8,660 nucleotides of DNA from Actinomycetes bacterium (lineage in GTDB: Bacteria; Actinomycetota; Acidimicrobiia; Acidimicrobiales; Acidimicrobiaceae), in NCBI GenBank assembly GCA_021792075.1, contig JAJYVK010000052.1, forward strand, positions 1 to 8,660, given 5' to 3'. The notes under the pieces are model-generated. The model ran no database searches. It saw nothing but the letters and a program-made list of their open reading frames with translations, and was not told the origin of the DNA. Shown here one piece after another: positions 1 through 7,095 of this stretch. Position 1 is the first letter of the stretch, and every line of letters starts with the position of its first letter. A program made the position numbers and the translations under genes.

Positions 1-1
1 C

Positions 2-1081
2 CACGCGGGACGGGACCCACAAGCCTTCTATCAGCTTGTGGAGCTTGCTGAACTGGTAGGGATCGGAGTCATAGACACCGGCATAAGGCTCTCTTTCCCC
101 AATCAGCACCCGCTTGAATCGACCGACACAGGCGCTCTCGAGAAAACTGACTGCCTTTTCTTCTTGGATGTAAAAGACATGGGGAAGGCAACCCAGAAAC
201 TCGATTCAATAAGCCGAACAGTGGTCTCTCGCATACCTTCCGACGCCGCGATTATTGACCTTGGCTTCAATGATCTGGGGCTATCGTCTTGGAGCGAGGA
301 CTACGCAGAGCTGATACCGGTCGACATTCAGGTCACGGCTGACACATCTGTCGCGCTTCCTCTCCTCCTCGAGGCATGCAAAAGAATCGTGGGAGAGGAC
401 AGCCACGAAGTAGCAGCTAGACGGCAGGCATACAAAGCTGAACTTACCGAGTTGCACAACATTACCTGGGAAAGATGGCGGAACGAGGCCAAGGCACGAC
501 GGGAGATGTCCCCTGTATCCACCTCCCGGTTCGCTTCCGAGGTATGGGAGGTGGTGCAGGACTACGACTGGGTCCTGACCGCCAACACCGTAGCACACTG
601 GGCCAAGCGAACTTGGGACTTCGACAAGCCATACCGTCATCCCGGTGTGCATCTTGGAACTGCTACACAGATCGGCATCTCACTAGGCGTTGCTCTAGCT
701 CACAAGGGCACCGGAAGGCTGGTCGTGGATCTTCAGCCCGATGGTGATCTGATGTTCGACGCCGGCGCCCTGTGGGTTGGCGCAAAGTACGAACTCCCTC
801 TTTTAGTGGTGATGTTCAACAACAGGGCCTATTACAACGACTGGGAGCACCAAGAGCGTCTGGCAAAACAACGGGGGACACCGATGGAACGTGCGAACAT
901 CGGCATGGAAATCGATGGACCAGCTCCAGACTTTGCAGCCCTTGCTCGCTCGTTCAGCTGGTGGGCTGAGGGGCCGATCACTGACCCAAACCTTGTACAA
1001 GATGCAGTACGTCGCGCAGCAGAGCACGTTTCCTCTACCGGTAAGCCGGCGCTGGTGGATGTAGTCTGCCAACCTAAGTAG
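2..1081 (+). CDS. Thiamine-diphosphate-dependent enzyme, acetolactate synthase superfamily (5' truncated)
   Basis: C-terminal 359 residues of a ThDP enzyme; the reading frame is open to the left window edge, so the real start lies outside. A GTG at 38 falls inside the conserved stretch AGRDPQAFYQLVELAELVG and is not a start. Residues about 1-130 match the central domain of the family, and about 180-355 match the C-terminal pyrophosphate-binding domain. The cofactor motif is PDG (246-248), 24 residues, then NN (273-274), where the usual form is GDG...N; the Mg-binding Asp and Asn are kept. The NNRAYYNDW stretch resembles the subgroup usually annotated as 'thiamine pyrophosphate-requiring protein', close to but distinct from the biosynthetic IlvB. 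The substrate cannot be read from the sequence: it may decarboxylate or ligate a 2-oxo acid, but true acetolactate synthesis is doubtful because no ilvN small-subunit gene follows. A hairpin follows directly, so it is the last gene of its transcript. Confidence 0.88.
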   Translation, partial: HAGRDPQAFYQLVELAELVGIGVIDTGIRLSFPNQHPLESTDTGALEKTDCLFFLDVKDMGKATQKLDSISRTVVSRIPSDAAIIDLGFNDLGLSSWSEDYAELIPVDIQVTADTSVALPLLLEACKRIVGEDSHEVAARRQAYKAELTELHNITWERWRNEAKARREMSPVSTSRFASEVWEVVQDYDWVLTANTVAHWAKRTWDFDKPYRHPGVHLGTATQIGISLGVALAHKGTGRLVVDLQPDGDLMFDAGALWVGAKYELPLLVVMFNNRAYYNDWEHQERLAKQRGTPMERANIGMEIDGPAPDFAALARSFSWWAEGPITDPNLVQDAVRRAAEHVSSTGKPALVDVVCQPK

Positions 1082-1092
1082 ATCTCTACCCA

Positions 1093-1140
1093 GGCACCGC
1101 TATCTTGACCCACAACAGGATGGCGGTGCCATTATCTTTA
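1093..1140 (+). terminator. Hairpin terminator after the ThDP enzyme gene
   Basis: GGCACCGC (1093-1100) pairs perfectly with GCGGTGCC (1123-1130). The stem continues inward through 1107/1116 with two G-U pairs, giving about 15 pairs around an 8-base loop. The plus-strand tail ATTATCTTTA is only partly T-rich. The hairpin starts 11 bases after the stop codon at 1079-1081. It also lies just past the stop of the convergent GNAT gene (1142), so it could end both transcripts, although the minus-strand side has no T tract. Pairing was read by eye; no folding energy was computed. Confidence 0.75.
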
Positions 1141-1141
1141 G

Positions 1142-1732
1142 CTAAGAAAAATAGAGGCTTCTATACTCGGGCTTCAGCCGAATCCACTCCTCTTGGGTGA
1201 CGGCGTAATGGACATGGTCCTCCCAAATACCGTTTATTTCGAGGAACTTCAGAGAAATACCTTCCAGGCGAAGCTTAAGCTTTTCTGGAACCCGCCGGGA
1301 CGCAAAGTTCCTGGGAATTATAGAGATCTGGATCCTGTGAAGGGAGACGGTCTCGAATGCGAAGCGCAGTGCCAATGCCACCGCTTCGGGCATGTAGCCA
1401 TTTCCTGCAACATCCTCGTCGATCCAATAGCCGATGTTCCCTGTCTGGCATGGTCCTCTTTGGATCGATGAAATATTGGTTTCGCCGATGAATCGGTCGG
1501 CAAGAAAGAGCCCAAACCCGTATGCAGTATCACTGATGCGCTCACGTTCAGCCGTGGCGCAGCGAGCACCGAAAAGGCGTCGGTCGTACACCTGATAATT
1601 TCCAACAGACGCTCGAGGCTCCCATTTCCTTAGCCAATCGCTGCACCGAACTCGCACCTCTCTCCAGGCCTCAAAATCGTCGACAGCAAGTGGTCTTAGG
1701 TAGACGCGCCTTCCTTCAAGCCGGTACCGCAC
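1142..1732 (-). CDS. GNAT N-acetyltransferase, RimJ/RimL type
   Basis: A 196-residue protein of the RimJ/RimL branch of GNAT enzymes, which transfer acetyl from acetyl-CoA to an N-terminal or other amino group, classically on ribosomal proteins. Family marks are the N-terminal EGRRVYLRPLAVDD (6-19), DWLRKWEPR (32-40), the strand and CoA loop IGYWIDEDVAGNGYMPEA (100-117), RNFASRRVPEKL (141-152) and LEINGIWEDHVHYA (164-177). I chose the GTG at 1732 because the family normally begins a few residues before the RVYLRPL motif and because GGGAG lies six bases upstream. A longer reading from a TTG at 1810 would add 26 residues that look nothing like the family. The gene stands alone: it converges on the ThDP gene and diverges from the glycosyltransferase gene. 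Its target is unknown. Mycobacterial homologues lie near galU and moeA, neither of which is seen here. Confidence 0.88.
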   Translation of the reverse strand: MRYRLEGRRVYLRPLAVDDFEAWREVRVRCSDWLRKWEPRASVGNYQVYDRRLFGARCATAERERISDTAYGFGLFLADRFIGETNISSIQRGPCQTGNIGYWIDEDVAGNGYMPEAVALALRFAFETVSLHRIQISIIPRNFASRRVPEKLKLRLEGISLKFLEINGIWEDHVHYAVTQEEWIRLKPEYRSLYFS

Positions 1733-1804
1733 CCAACACTCCCATTCAAACGTGCGCCTCTCCAGAATAGTCCAGTACGAACCGAGCCATAATCCAGCTG
1801 ACTC

Positions 1805-1830
1805 AAGCAATAATATGATAAATAACCTTA
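1805..1830. promoter_or_regulatory. AT-rich divergent promoter candidate
   Basis: This is a sharply AT-rich patch in the short space between the divergent GNAT and glycosyltransferase genes. On the plus strand TATGAT (1814-1819) is a good -10 match. On the minus strand the same patch reads TATTAT, another -10-like hexamer. I found no convincing -35 at normal spacing for either. If the plus-strand -10 is used, the ATG at 1815 would lie inside it, and translation of the glycosyltransferase would have to begin downstream, for example at the ATG at 1884. Confidence 0.3.
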
Positions 1831-4055
1831 TTTGGACCTGTTATACGAAAGCTGGACCCTCTTTGGTGCCCCAAATTGCTCCTATGGCTACAAAGTTCTC
1901 AGAGCTAGAGCTCCTGAAGTACCCGTTCCCCGCCGAAGGTGAGAGCAATTTTCCAGCTGGGACCGTTTGCGGCCCGATCAAGGTGGATCCAATAAATGCC
2001 GAATGGGGATTGGTCGAACTCCGCCTGTCTGGAGCCGGGCCATTCTTCCTACCACAGCTAATAGTGGCATCGGATGACAAAGACGAACAGAACATAGCAA
2101 TCCCTCTCACATCAGCCCCCAAACGCAGTGATGGCATCCAGGTCTTTTCCGCCCATGTGAGCAGCGAGAGACTTCAGAAAAGGCTGTATCTCATCCCGTC
2201 ACTGAAAAGCTGCTCGATAAAACTGGCAAAGTTCAGGGTGGTGCCGATGACCAAAGGCCAGGTATTGAGACGATTCCTGACTAACATGACCAGATCCCCA
2301 GGGCTGGTGGTCAGCTCCATTATCAATGAAAATCTTGGGTATCGCTTTCAGTCACGACAACATCGCCTCACTTTGGCCACCGCCCTGAGATCACTCGTTG
2401 AGGTCGCGTCGCGCAACTTTCCAGATCCCAACCAGCTTCGCTTCGGCAAGGATCCGCGCTATAGCCAATGGACAAACACCAGATTCGAGACCCTAATACC
2501 GCGCCAAATGCTGCCAGACACCCGAAGCCGTTTCCCTCTCTCAGTTGCTGTCCTGGCAGCTAAGGAGGATTCAGGTGCGCTACTTTCACTGACCATGAAC
2601 TCGCTTTCCTCGGCAGGGATCTCTAGCGATTCGGTCTTTTTGATCGATGGGGCTGAAACGACTCATCAAATATCGCCTCTGACAACAGTGTCAGACAAGG
2701 ATTTTCAAGGCCACCTGGCTAACCTGGAACAGGAAAGATTCCTGCTGTGCCTCCGGGCGGGAGACACGGTCTCGAGAGACCTCCTGGACAGTTGCGCAGA
2801 ACACAGCTCAACCGAGACAACGGAGATCCTCTACTTTGACCACGATCACCTCGGACATGAAGGAACCTACTGCGAGTTTGATTTCAAGCCTGATACCAGC
2901 CCCAACACCCTGCTCTTTCGCAACTACCTTTCAAGGGCTGCATTGGCCAGGATCTCGAAGTTGAGCTCGTTGCTCGAACAAGCACCCAAGATCCGAAGCT
3001 CTGGCATTCTGGGGCTTATCTACGGCTGTGCAATTCAAGCTTCACAGCAGAGGGAGCTAGTCATGGTGCACGTTCCAGTTCCGGCCATACATCTCAGGAA
3101 AGAATCCTCCGAGGAGCTTGCTGAGAGATCCAACAACGAGCAGACGGCGCGAACTCTTCTCCTCGAAAGCTACGCAGCAAACCTGATCATCGACTCCTCT
3201 TATTCCGTTGGAGCCACCTGGCGGTCCAGAAGCCAACCTCAAAAGAAGGTGAGCATTGTCATTCCTACCAAGAACAGGGTTGATCTGCTAAGGCCTGCGG
3301 TCGATTCGATTCTTGATATGACGCTGTATCCGAACTATGAAATCGTCATAGTCGATAACCAGAGCGACGACATGGCCACGTTGTCGTTTTTGGAAGAACT
3401 CTCCGAAAGCAGCCGAGCAAGTATCGTCACCTTTGACGAGGCGTTCAACTTCGCAAGAATTCACAACATGATCGTCCCCCATCTGAACAGTGACTACGTT
3501 CTTCTGTTGAACAACGACACCGAAGTTACCAATCCAATGTGGCTGACCAGGTTGGTTGATCTATTCGACCTCCCAAACATTGGCATAGTTGGCAATAAGC
3601 TCTTGTACCCCGACGGGACCATCCAACACGCTGGGGCAACCGGCGGACTCAAAGGGCCGATGGCCCATCACCTGGTGGGCCACAGGGAAAACGATGTGCA
3701 CCCGCTGATTTCGTTTCCCAGAGATGTACTGGCAGTGACCGGGGCATGTCTATTGATCCCTACAAAGCTCTACCTGGACTGCCATGGAATGGACGAGAAG
3801 CTTGCAGTCAGCTACAATGACATGGACCTCTGTCTTTCCGTGAGAGAAACTACCGGGAAGGCCGTCGTTGTCTCAAGCTCAGGTGGGGTGATCCACAAAG
3901 AATCAAAATCCAGAGGCACAAGTTTCAGCGCGCGCGAGCAACAGCTGCTCAACATCGAAGCGGATTACTTCAACTCCAAGTGGCTTGCCCGCATAAGGCC
4001 GGACCCGTTCTACAATCCAAATCTTTCGCTTGAAAGAGATTTCGACTTGGCTTAG
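1815..4055 (+). CDS. Two-module family 2 glycosyltransferase with a degenerate first module
   Basis: A 746-residue protein with no clear membrane segment or signal peptide, probably acting at the inner membrane face to add sugars to a surface polysaccharide. Residues 1-235 form an N-terminal region of unknown function, beta-rich then helical. Residues about 240-430 align with a GT-A module but have lost its key residues: the family DHDD position reads RAGD (314-317) and YSDED reads YFDHD (340-344), and the module is shortened. Residues about 475-720 form an intact GT2 module: SIVIPT, DNQS (514-517), NNDTE (566-570, the DxD-type metal and nucleotide-sugar site), YPDGTIQHAG, YNDMDLC (667-673) and HKESKSRG (694-701). 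The donor and acceptor are unknown; relatives are often called rhamnosyltransferases or O-antigen transferases. The start is uncertain: GTG 1752, ATG 1815 and ATG 1884 all lack a good ribosome site; 1752 overlaps the upstream part of the GNAT gene. It is a paralogue of the next gene. Confidence 0.87.
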   Translation: MINNLIWTCYTKAGPSLVPQIAPMATKFSELELLKYPFPAEGESNFPAGTVCGPIKVDPINAEWGLVELRLSGAGPFFLPQLIVASDDKDEQNIAIPLTSAPKRSDGIQVFSAHVSSERLQKRLYLIPSLKSCSIKLAKFRVVPMTKGQVLRRFLTNMTRSPGLVVSSIINENLGYRFQSRQHRLTLATALRSLVEVASRNFPDPNQLRFGKDPRYSQWTNTRFETLIPRQMLPDTRSRFPLSVAVLAAKEDSGALLSLTMNSLSSAGISSDSVFLIDGAETTHQISPLTTVSDKDFQGHLANLEQERFLLCLRAGDTVSRDLLDSCAEHSSTETTEILYFDHDHLGHEGTYCEFDFKPDTSPNTLLFRNYLSRAALARISKLSSLLEQAPKIRSSGILGLIYGCAIQASQQRELVMVHVPVPAIHLRKESSEELAERSNNEQTARTLLLESYAANLIIDSSYSVGATWRSRSQPQKKVSIVIPTKNRVDLLRPAVDSILDMTLYPNYEIVIVDNQSDDMATLSFLEELSESSRASIVTFDEAFNFARIHNMIVPHLNSDYVLLLNNDTEVTNPMWLTRLVDLFDLPNIGIVGNKLLYPDGTIQHAGATGGLKGPMAHHLVGHRENDVHPLISFPRDVLAVTGACLLIPTKLYLDCHGMDEKLAVSYNDMDLCLSVRETTGKAVVVSSSGGVIHKESKSRGTSFSAREQQLLNIEADYFNSKWLARIRPDPFYNPNLSLERDFDLA

Positions 4056-4071
4056 CCTCCCCTCGGAGGCT
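4054..4071 (+). terminator. Perfect stem-loop on the stop codon of the first glycosyltransferase gene
   Basis: AGCCTCC (4054-4060) and GGAGGCT (4065-4071) form a perfect 7-bp stem with a CCTC tetraloop. The stem begins inside the TAG stop codon (4053-4055). No T tract follows (ATACGAATAG), so this is a weak terminator at best; it may act as a 3' stabilising or processing hairpin within a two-gene transcript. Confidence 0.45.
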
Positions 4072-4080
4072 ATACGAATA

Positions 4081-4125
4081 GCTTCCCTGGTAATTCATGT
4101 ACTCCACCTAACCGGTCAGGGAAGC
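4081..4125 (+). repeat. Inverted repeat in the gap between the glycosyltransferase genes
   Basis: GCTTCCCTG (4081-4089) is a perfect 9-base inverted repeat of CAGGGAAGC (4117-4125), and two inner wobble pairs could lengthen the stem. The loop is about 23-27 bases. A shorter inverted repeat, GCTAT (4069-4073) and ATAGC (4078-4082), overlaps both this stem and the stop-codon hairpin, so the three structures compete in part. The role is unknown: an RNA switch, a leader structure or a protein-binding site are all possible. Confidence 0.5.
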
Positions 4126-4162
4126 ATTGATCGACTATCATCGCAATAAGCACAGGAGCCAT

Positions 4163-4217
4163 ATGGCGAAGGAATGAGGAGCCGTTCAGAATGACAAACG
4201 AAAGAGCCATCGGGTGA
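4163..4217 (+). promoter_or_regulatory. Chain of three tiny overlapping leader ORFs before the second glycosyltransferase gene
   Basis: Three very short ORFs follow each other in three different frames: MAKE (4163-4177), MRSRSE (4174-4194) and MTNERAIG (4191-4217). Each stop overlaps the next start as ATGA, ATGA and finally GTGA, where the last TGA (4215-4217) overlaps the GTG (4214) of the glycosyltransferase gene. AGGAG (4154-4158) lies four bases before the first ATG. GAGGAG (4176-4181) lies nine bases before the third ATG and is the best ribosome site in the region. The GTG itself has only a weak AAAGAG upstream. Translational coupling from the leader would explain how this start is used. 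A one-base indel that separated a real ATG start at 4191 from its gene is an alternative. Confidence 0.4.
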
Positions 4218-6571
4218 CAATTTCATTGGCCATTAATGACCTTTTGAGTCACCGGATTTCTGAAGATGACGGCATGTACATCCCTCCCAGGAGCCGTCTT
4301 TCTCTCGTCGAAATCGATTCAATCGATAAAGATGACCATGAATTCAGGGCATGGACGGAGGTAACCTTCAAATTCGTTTCATTACGGCTCGAATATCGCG
4401 CGACACCTCAGCTGCTGTTGAATCGAGTCCCACCTGAGATCCCGACCAAAAAGCAGGCGAGAGGCAAGGAAAAAGAAGCTGTTCAGATCCACACCAAGAC
4501 AGTTCTTTGTTCGGAGCTGAGAAGGGACGAGTACGTCGGTTTCATACCGCCGGGTAGGTATCGCTCCATACAACTCAGTTTTGGCGACGCCGGTGCATCT
4601 TTTTCAAAGGTCGAGACAGAGTGCAAGTCCTCAAACCGCATTGTCGCCTCCCGCAACTTTACAGCCAGTGCAGCAAAAAGAGCCATCGCCATGGTTTCTG
4701 CGCCCAACCCAGAAACCTTGCGGAAATTCAAGAAGACGGCTCGCTCCTTTGTCTCTCTTTTGAACGGGCTCAAGGACGACCTTGTCGGAGTCAAACCTCC
4801 TGAGGAGATTCCCGACGGCCCCTATGGACTTGAAGAGTACGATGTCTGGTTTGCCAAAAACTGTTCAATCGGAGCCAAAGAAGAGGTCTTTGCCAACTAT
4901 TTCATATCGACCTTCTCTCAAAAACCCCTGATCTCGGTAGTGTTGGGCGTGTGCAACGCGGATCCACTATTGCTAGCTGGCACTGTTCACTCCATTCTTG
5001 ACCAGCTCTACGACAACTTCGAGCTGATCGTCTGTGATGCCGGCTCAACATCCGACAGAAGCTTGACCTACCTAAATCAGCTCTGCCAGCTTGACCGCCG
5101 GATCAAAGTGATCTCAAACCGTGACCAGGGTGACATGGCAAACGCACTCAACAAGGGCATATCAGCCAGCCAAGGAGGCTATATCGTCTTTGTCGACCAG
5201 GAGGACCTTCTCAATCGAGACGCACTGTTCTGGCTGGTGGAAAAGATCAATGAATCACCAGCTTCTGAGTTAATCTACTCTGACGAGGACATCATCGATT
5301 CGGAGCAGAAGTACACCTGCCCTCGCTTCAAACCTGACTGGAATCTTCTGCTCCTAACCACCTGTAACTATATCGGACATCTCGTGATGGTGAGCAGTGC
5401 ACTGGCGAGAAGCGTGATGCTTCGCAGCGAGGTGGGCAGCTCATACTACTACGATCTTCTTCTTCGAAGCGCCCTCAAGATTGACGAAAGCAGCATTGGT
5501 CATGTCCCTCGCATTCTGTACCACAGGCGACTCTCGGAAGACTCTCGCAAACTTGGGTATTCTGGGATTGAAGATAATCGTCCGACGTCTCGCAAGGCGC
5601 GGGAAGACTTCCTAAGTTCATGGAGCCCAGGCGCGGTACTGGAGAGCGACACACTCAGCCCTTTTGGACGGGTGCGCTTCCCTGTACCAGAGCCTGTGCC
5701 GGAGGTCGCGATAGTCATACCCACCCGTGATGCTCCCGAAGTTCTAGAACGGTGCGTCAACTCCCTCGTTGACTTCACCAAATATCCCAATCTCAAGATT
5801 CACATAATAGACAACCAGTCAACCGAGGCTAGAACCCTCGCATTGTTCAAAGAGCTGGAGCATCTCCACAAAGCCGAGATACATAGTTACGACAAACCAT
5901 TCAACTACTCGGGAATGCACAACTGGCTGATAGGCCAGCTCGATAGCGAACTGATCTGCCTTCTCAACAACGACACCGAGATCATCGACGAGGATTGGCT
6001 CAGCGAACTCGTCTCCCTAGTTTCACTCCCGGGTTTCGCTGCAGCAGGCTCACTTCTGCTCTACCCGGACCGAACAATTCAACATGCCGGCGTCACACTT
6101 GGCATCGGAGGAATTGCAGCACACATTGGTGTGGGGGATGCACCCGATGACCCCGGCTACTGCTCAAGAAACCTGATGCCCCAAGAGCTGTCAGCGGTAA
6201 CAGCGGCATGCCTGCTTATAAAGCGCGAGCTTTACGAACTCGTAGGCGGAATGAACGAAGAACGGCTTCCGGTATCGTTCAACGACGTCGATCTCTGCTT
6301 GAGACTGCGGGCCGCAAATTACAAGATCGCCTGGACCCCTCACTCCAGATTGATCCACCACGAGTCCAAGAGCAGAGGAATCGACCACGAGGATGAGTTG
6401 AAAAAACTGCGCGCAGCAGGAGAAGCGAGTTACTGTGCAACAATCTGGCGCTCAGAGATCACAAATGATCCCTACTACAATCCAAATTTTGATCTGAAGT
6501 CAGATCCATACCAGATGCTTGCGAGCCTTCCTAGAGTAGAGTTGACGCTCAAACCGTACAACAAGACCTGA
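4214..6571 (+). CDS. Two-module family 2 glycosyltransferase
   Basis: A 785-residue paralogue of the preceding gene with the same architecture and no evident membrane segment. Residues 1-235 are an N-terminal region without a recognised motif. The first GT-A module (about 237-470) has SVVLG, D275 of the DAG motif, VDQED (327-331, where the family has DHDD), YSDED (355-359) and a following FKPDW, so it looks active or nearly so. The second module (about 495-735) has IVIPT (500-504), DNQS (533-536), NNDTE (585-589), YPDRTIQHAG, FNDVDLC (689-695) and HHESKSRG (715-722). Two modules in one chain usually mean that two linkages are made or that a polymer is extended. The role is inferred as building a cell-surface polysaccharide; the sugars cannot be told. 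The start is the GTG at 4214, reached through overlapping leader ORFs; ATG 4274 is an alternative without a strong ribosome site. It is probably co-transcribed with the upstream gene across a 158-bp gap. Confidence 0.9.
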   Translation: MTISLAINDLLSHRISEDDGMYIPPRSRLSLVEIDSIDKDDHEFRAWTEVTFKFVSLRLEYRATPQLLLNRVPPEIPTKKQARGKEKEAVQIHTKTVLCSELRRDEYVGFIPPGRYRSIQLSFGDAGASFSKVETECKSSNRIVASRNFTASAAKRAIAMVSAPNPETLRKFKKTARSFVSLLNGLKDDLVGVKPPEEIPDGPYGLEEYDVWFAKNCSIGAKEEVFANYFISTFSQKPLISVVLGVCNADPLLLAGTVHSILDQLYDNFELIVCDAGSTSDRSLTYLNQLCQLDRRIKVISNRDQGDMANALNKGISASQGGYIVFVDQEDLLNRDALFWLVEKINESPASELIYSDEDIIDSEQKYTCPRFKPDWNLLLLTTCNYIGHLVMVSSALARSVMLRSEVGSSYYYDLLLRSALKIDESSIGHVPRILYHRRLSEDSRKLGYSGIEDNRPTSRKAREDFLSSWSPGAVLESDTLSPFGRVRFPVPEPVPEVAIVIPTRDAPEVLERCVNSLVDFTKYPNLKIHIIDNQSTEARTLALFKELEHLHKAEIHSYDKPFNYSGMHNWLIGQLDSELICLLNNDTEIIDEDWLSELVSLVSLPGFAAAGSLLLYPDRTIQHAGVTLGIGGIAAHIGVGDAPDDPGYCSRNLMPQELSAVTAACLLIKRELYELVGGMNEERLPVSFNDVDLCLRLRAANYKIAWTPHSRLIHHESKSRGIDHEDELKKLRAAGEASYCATIWRSEITNDPYYNPNFDLKSDPYQMLASLPRVELTLKPYNKT

Positions 6572-6640
6572 CTTTCAGTGCCAGATCGAGCTGCAGCTCG
6601 CAGGCCAGGGAAGATCCCACCTCAAAGAAGACCAAGTCAG
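6568..6640. terminator. Possible bidirectional end signal between convergent genes
   Basis: CTGACTT (6568-6574) is a perfect inverted repeat of AAGTCAG (6634-6640), and the pair covers both stop codons: plus-strand TGA at 6569-6571 and minus-strand TGA at 6639-6637. Between them lies a perfect 14-base palindrome, CGAGCTGCAGCTCG (6587-6600), which can fold as a 5-bp stem with a TGCA loop. There is no T tract on either side, so intrinsic termination is unproven. No other signal is seen in this 65-bp gap. Confidence 0.3.
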
Positions 6641-7089
6641 CCGGTTCGCGATCCCTCAATCTCGTTGAGCGTCCACAGCCCAACAGGATCGTTGCCTCCA
6701 ACCAAATGCCATGCTACGTGCGCATGAAGGCACTTGACCCCCCTTCTAGTTCCGCCAACGCCGCCATAAGGCCTAATTCCGGTGAAGTCACTGGGGATCT
6801 TCGAATCACGATAATTTCTGTACCGCTCATGTGATTCAGCTATATCTGCAGGATCGAGAGCGGCGTCGGCCTGTCTTACGCCGCCACGCGACTCCACTCT
6901 CGACACATCTTGACGCAGTTCCCTGCCCAAAAGCCAAAAAATAGTCGGCATCGGCGTGCCATCTTCCAAGATCGGTGATGTCTCCAACACTAGCGGCTCA
7001 CCGCGTGGATCATAAAGACAAACCGACCAAGGTCCTTTGGGCTTTCTGCCCAGAAGCCTTTCGACAACATGTTCCTCTGTTTCGACCAT
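6637..7089 (-). CDS. DUF501 family protein
   Basis: A 150-residue protein that I recognise as DUF501 by its two conserved blocks: VLETSPILEDGTPMPTIFWL (34-53) with the following LRQDVSRVESRGGVR, and GGVGGTRRGVKCLHAHVAWH (109-128) ending in GGNDPVG. The length is usual for the family. No biochemical function is known to me; the invariant-looking KCLHAH (119-124) has Cys and His residues that might bind a metal or act in catalysis, which is speculation. The start is ATG 7089, with AAGGG ten bases upstream; a TTG at 7095 is possible but too close to that site. Only six bases separate it from the coxG stop, so it is the last gene of the xdhC-mocA-coxG operon and probably translationally coupled. 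In mycobacteria this family sits between ftsB and ppx, after eno, so the present setting is unusual. Confidence 0.85.
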   Translation of the reverse strand: MVETEEHVVERLLGRKPKGPWSVCLYDPRGEPLVLETSPILEDGTPMPTIFWLLGRELRQDVSRVESRGGVRQADAALDPADIAESHERYRNYRDSKIPSDFTGIRPYGGVGGTRRGVKCLHAHVAWHLVGGNDPVGLWTLNEIEGSRTG

Positions 7090-7095
7090 TGGCAA

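Noticed and set aside
38..40. GTG as start of the ThDP enzyme gene
   Set aside because: It lies within a conserved family stretch and the frame stays open to base 2, so the gene simply begins outside the window.
281..652. 123-codon ORF on the minus strand
   Set aside because: It is antisense to the conserved ThDP enzyme and has a Cys- and Arg-rich composition typical of a chance frame.
1733..1810. Longer GNAT form starting at TTG 1810
   Set aside because: The extra 26 residues do not resemble the family N-terminus; GTG 1732 has a GGGAG site and gives the normal start.
1752..1814. Longer glycosyltransferase form starting at GTG 1752
   Set aside because: It has no ribosome site and would lie almost on the start of the divergent GNAT gene; the extra residues have no recognisable character.
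4127..4150. Promoter beginning with TTGATC before the second glycosyltransferase gene
   Set aside because: No -10 hexamer lies at a normal distance; the nearest AT-rich hexamers are too close.
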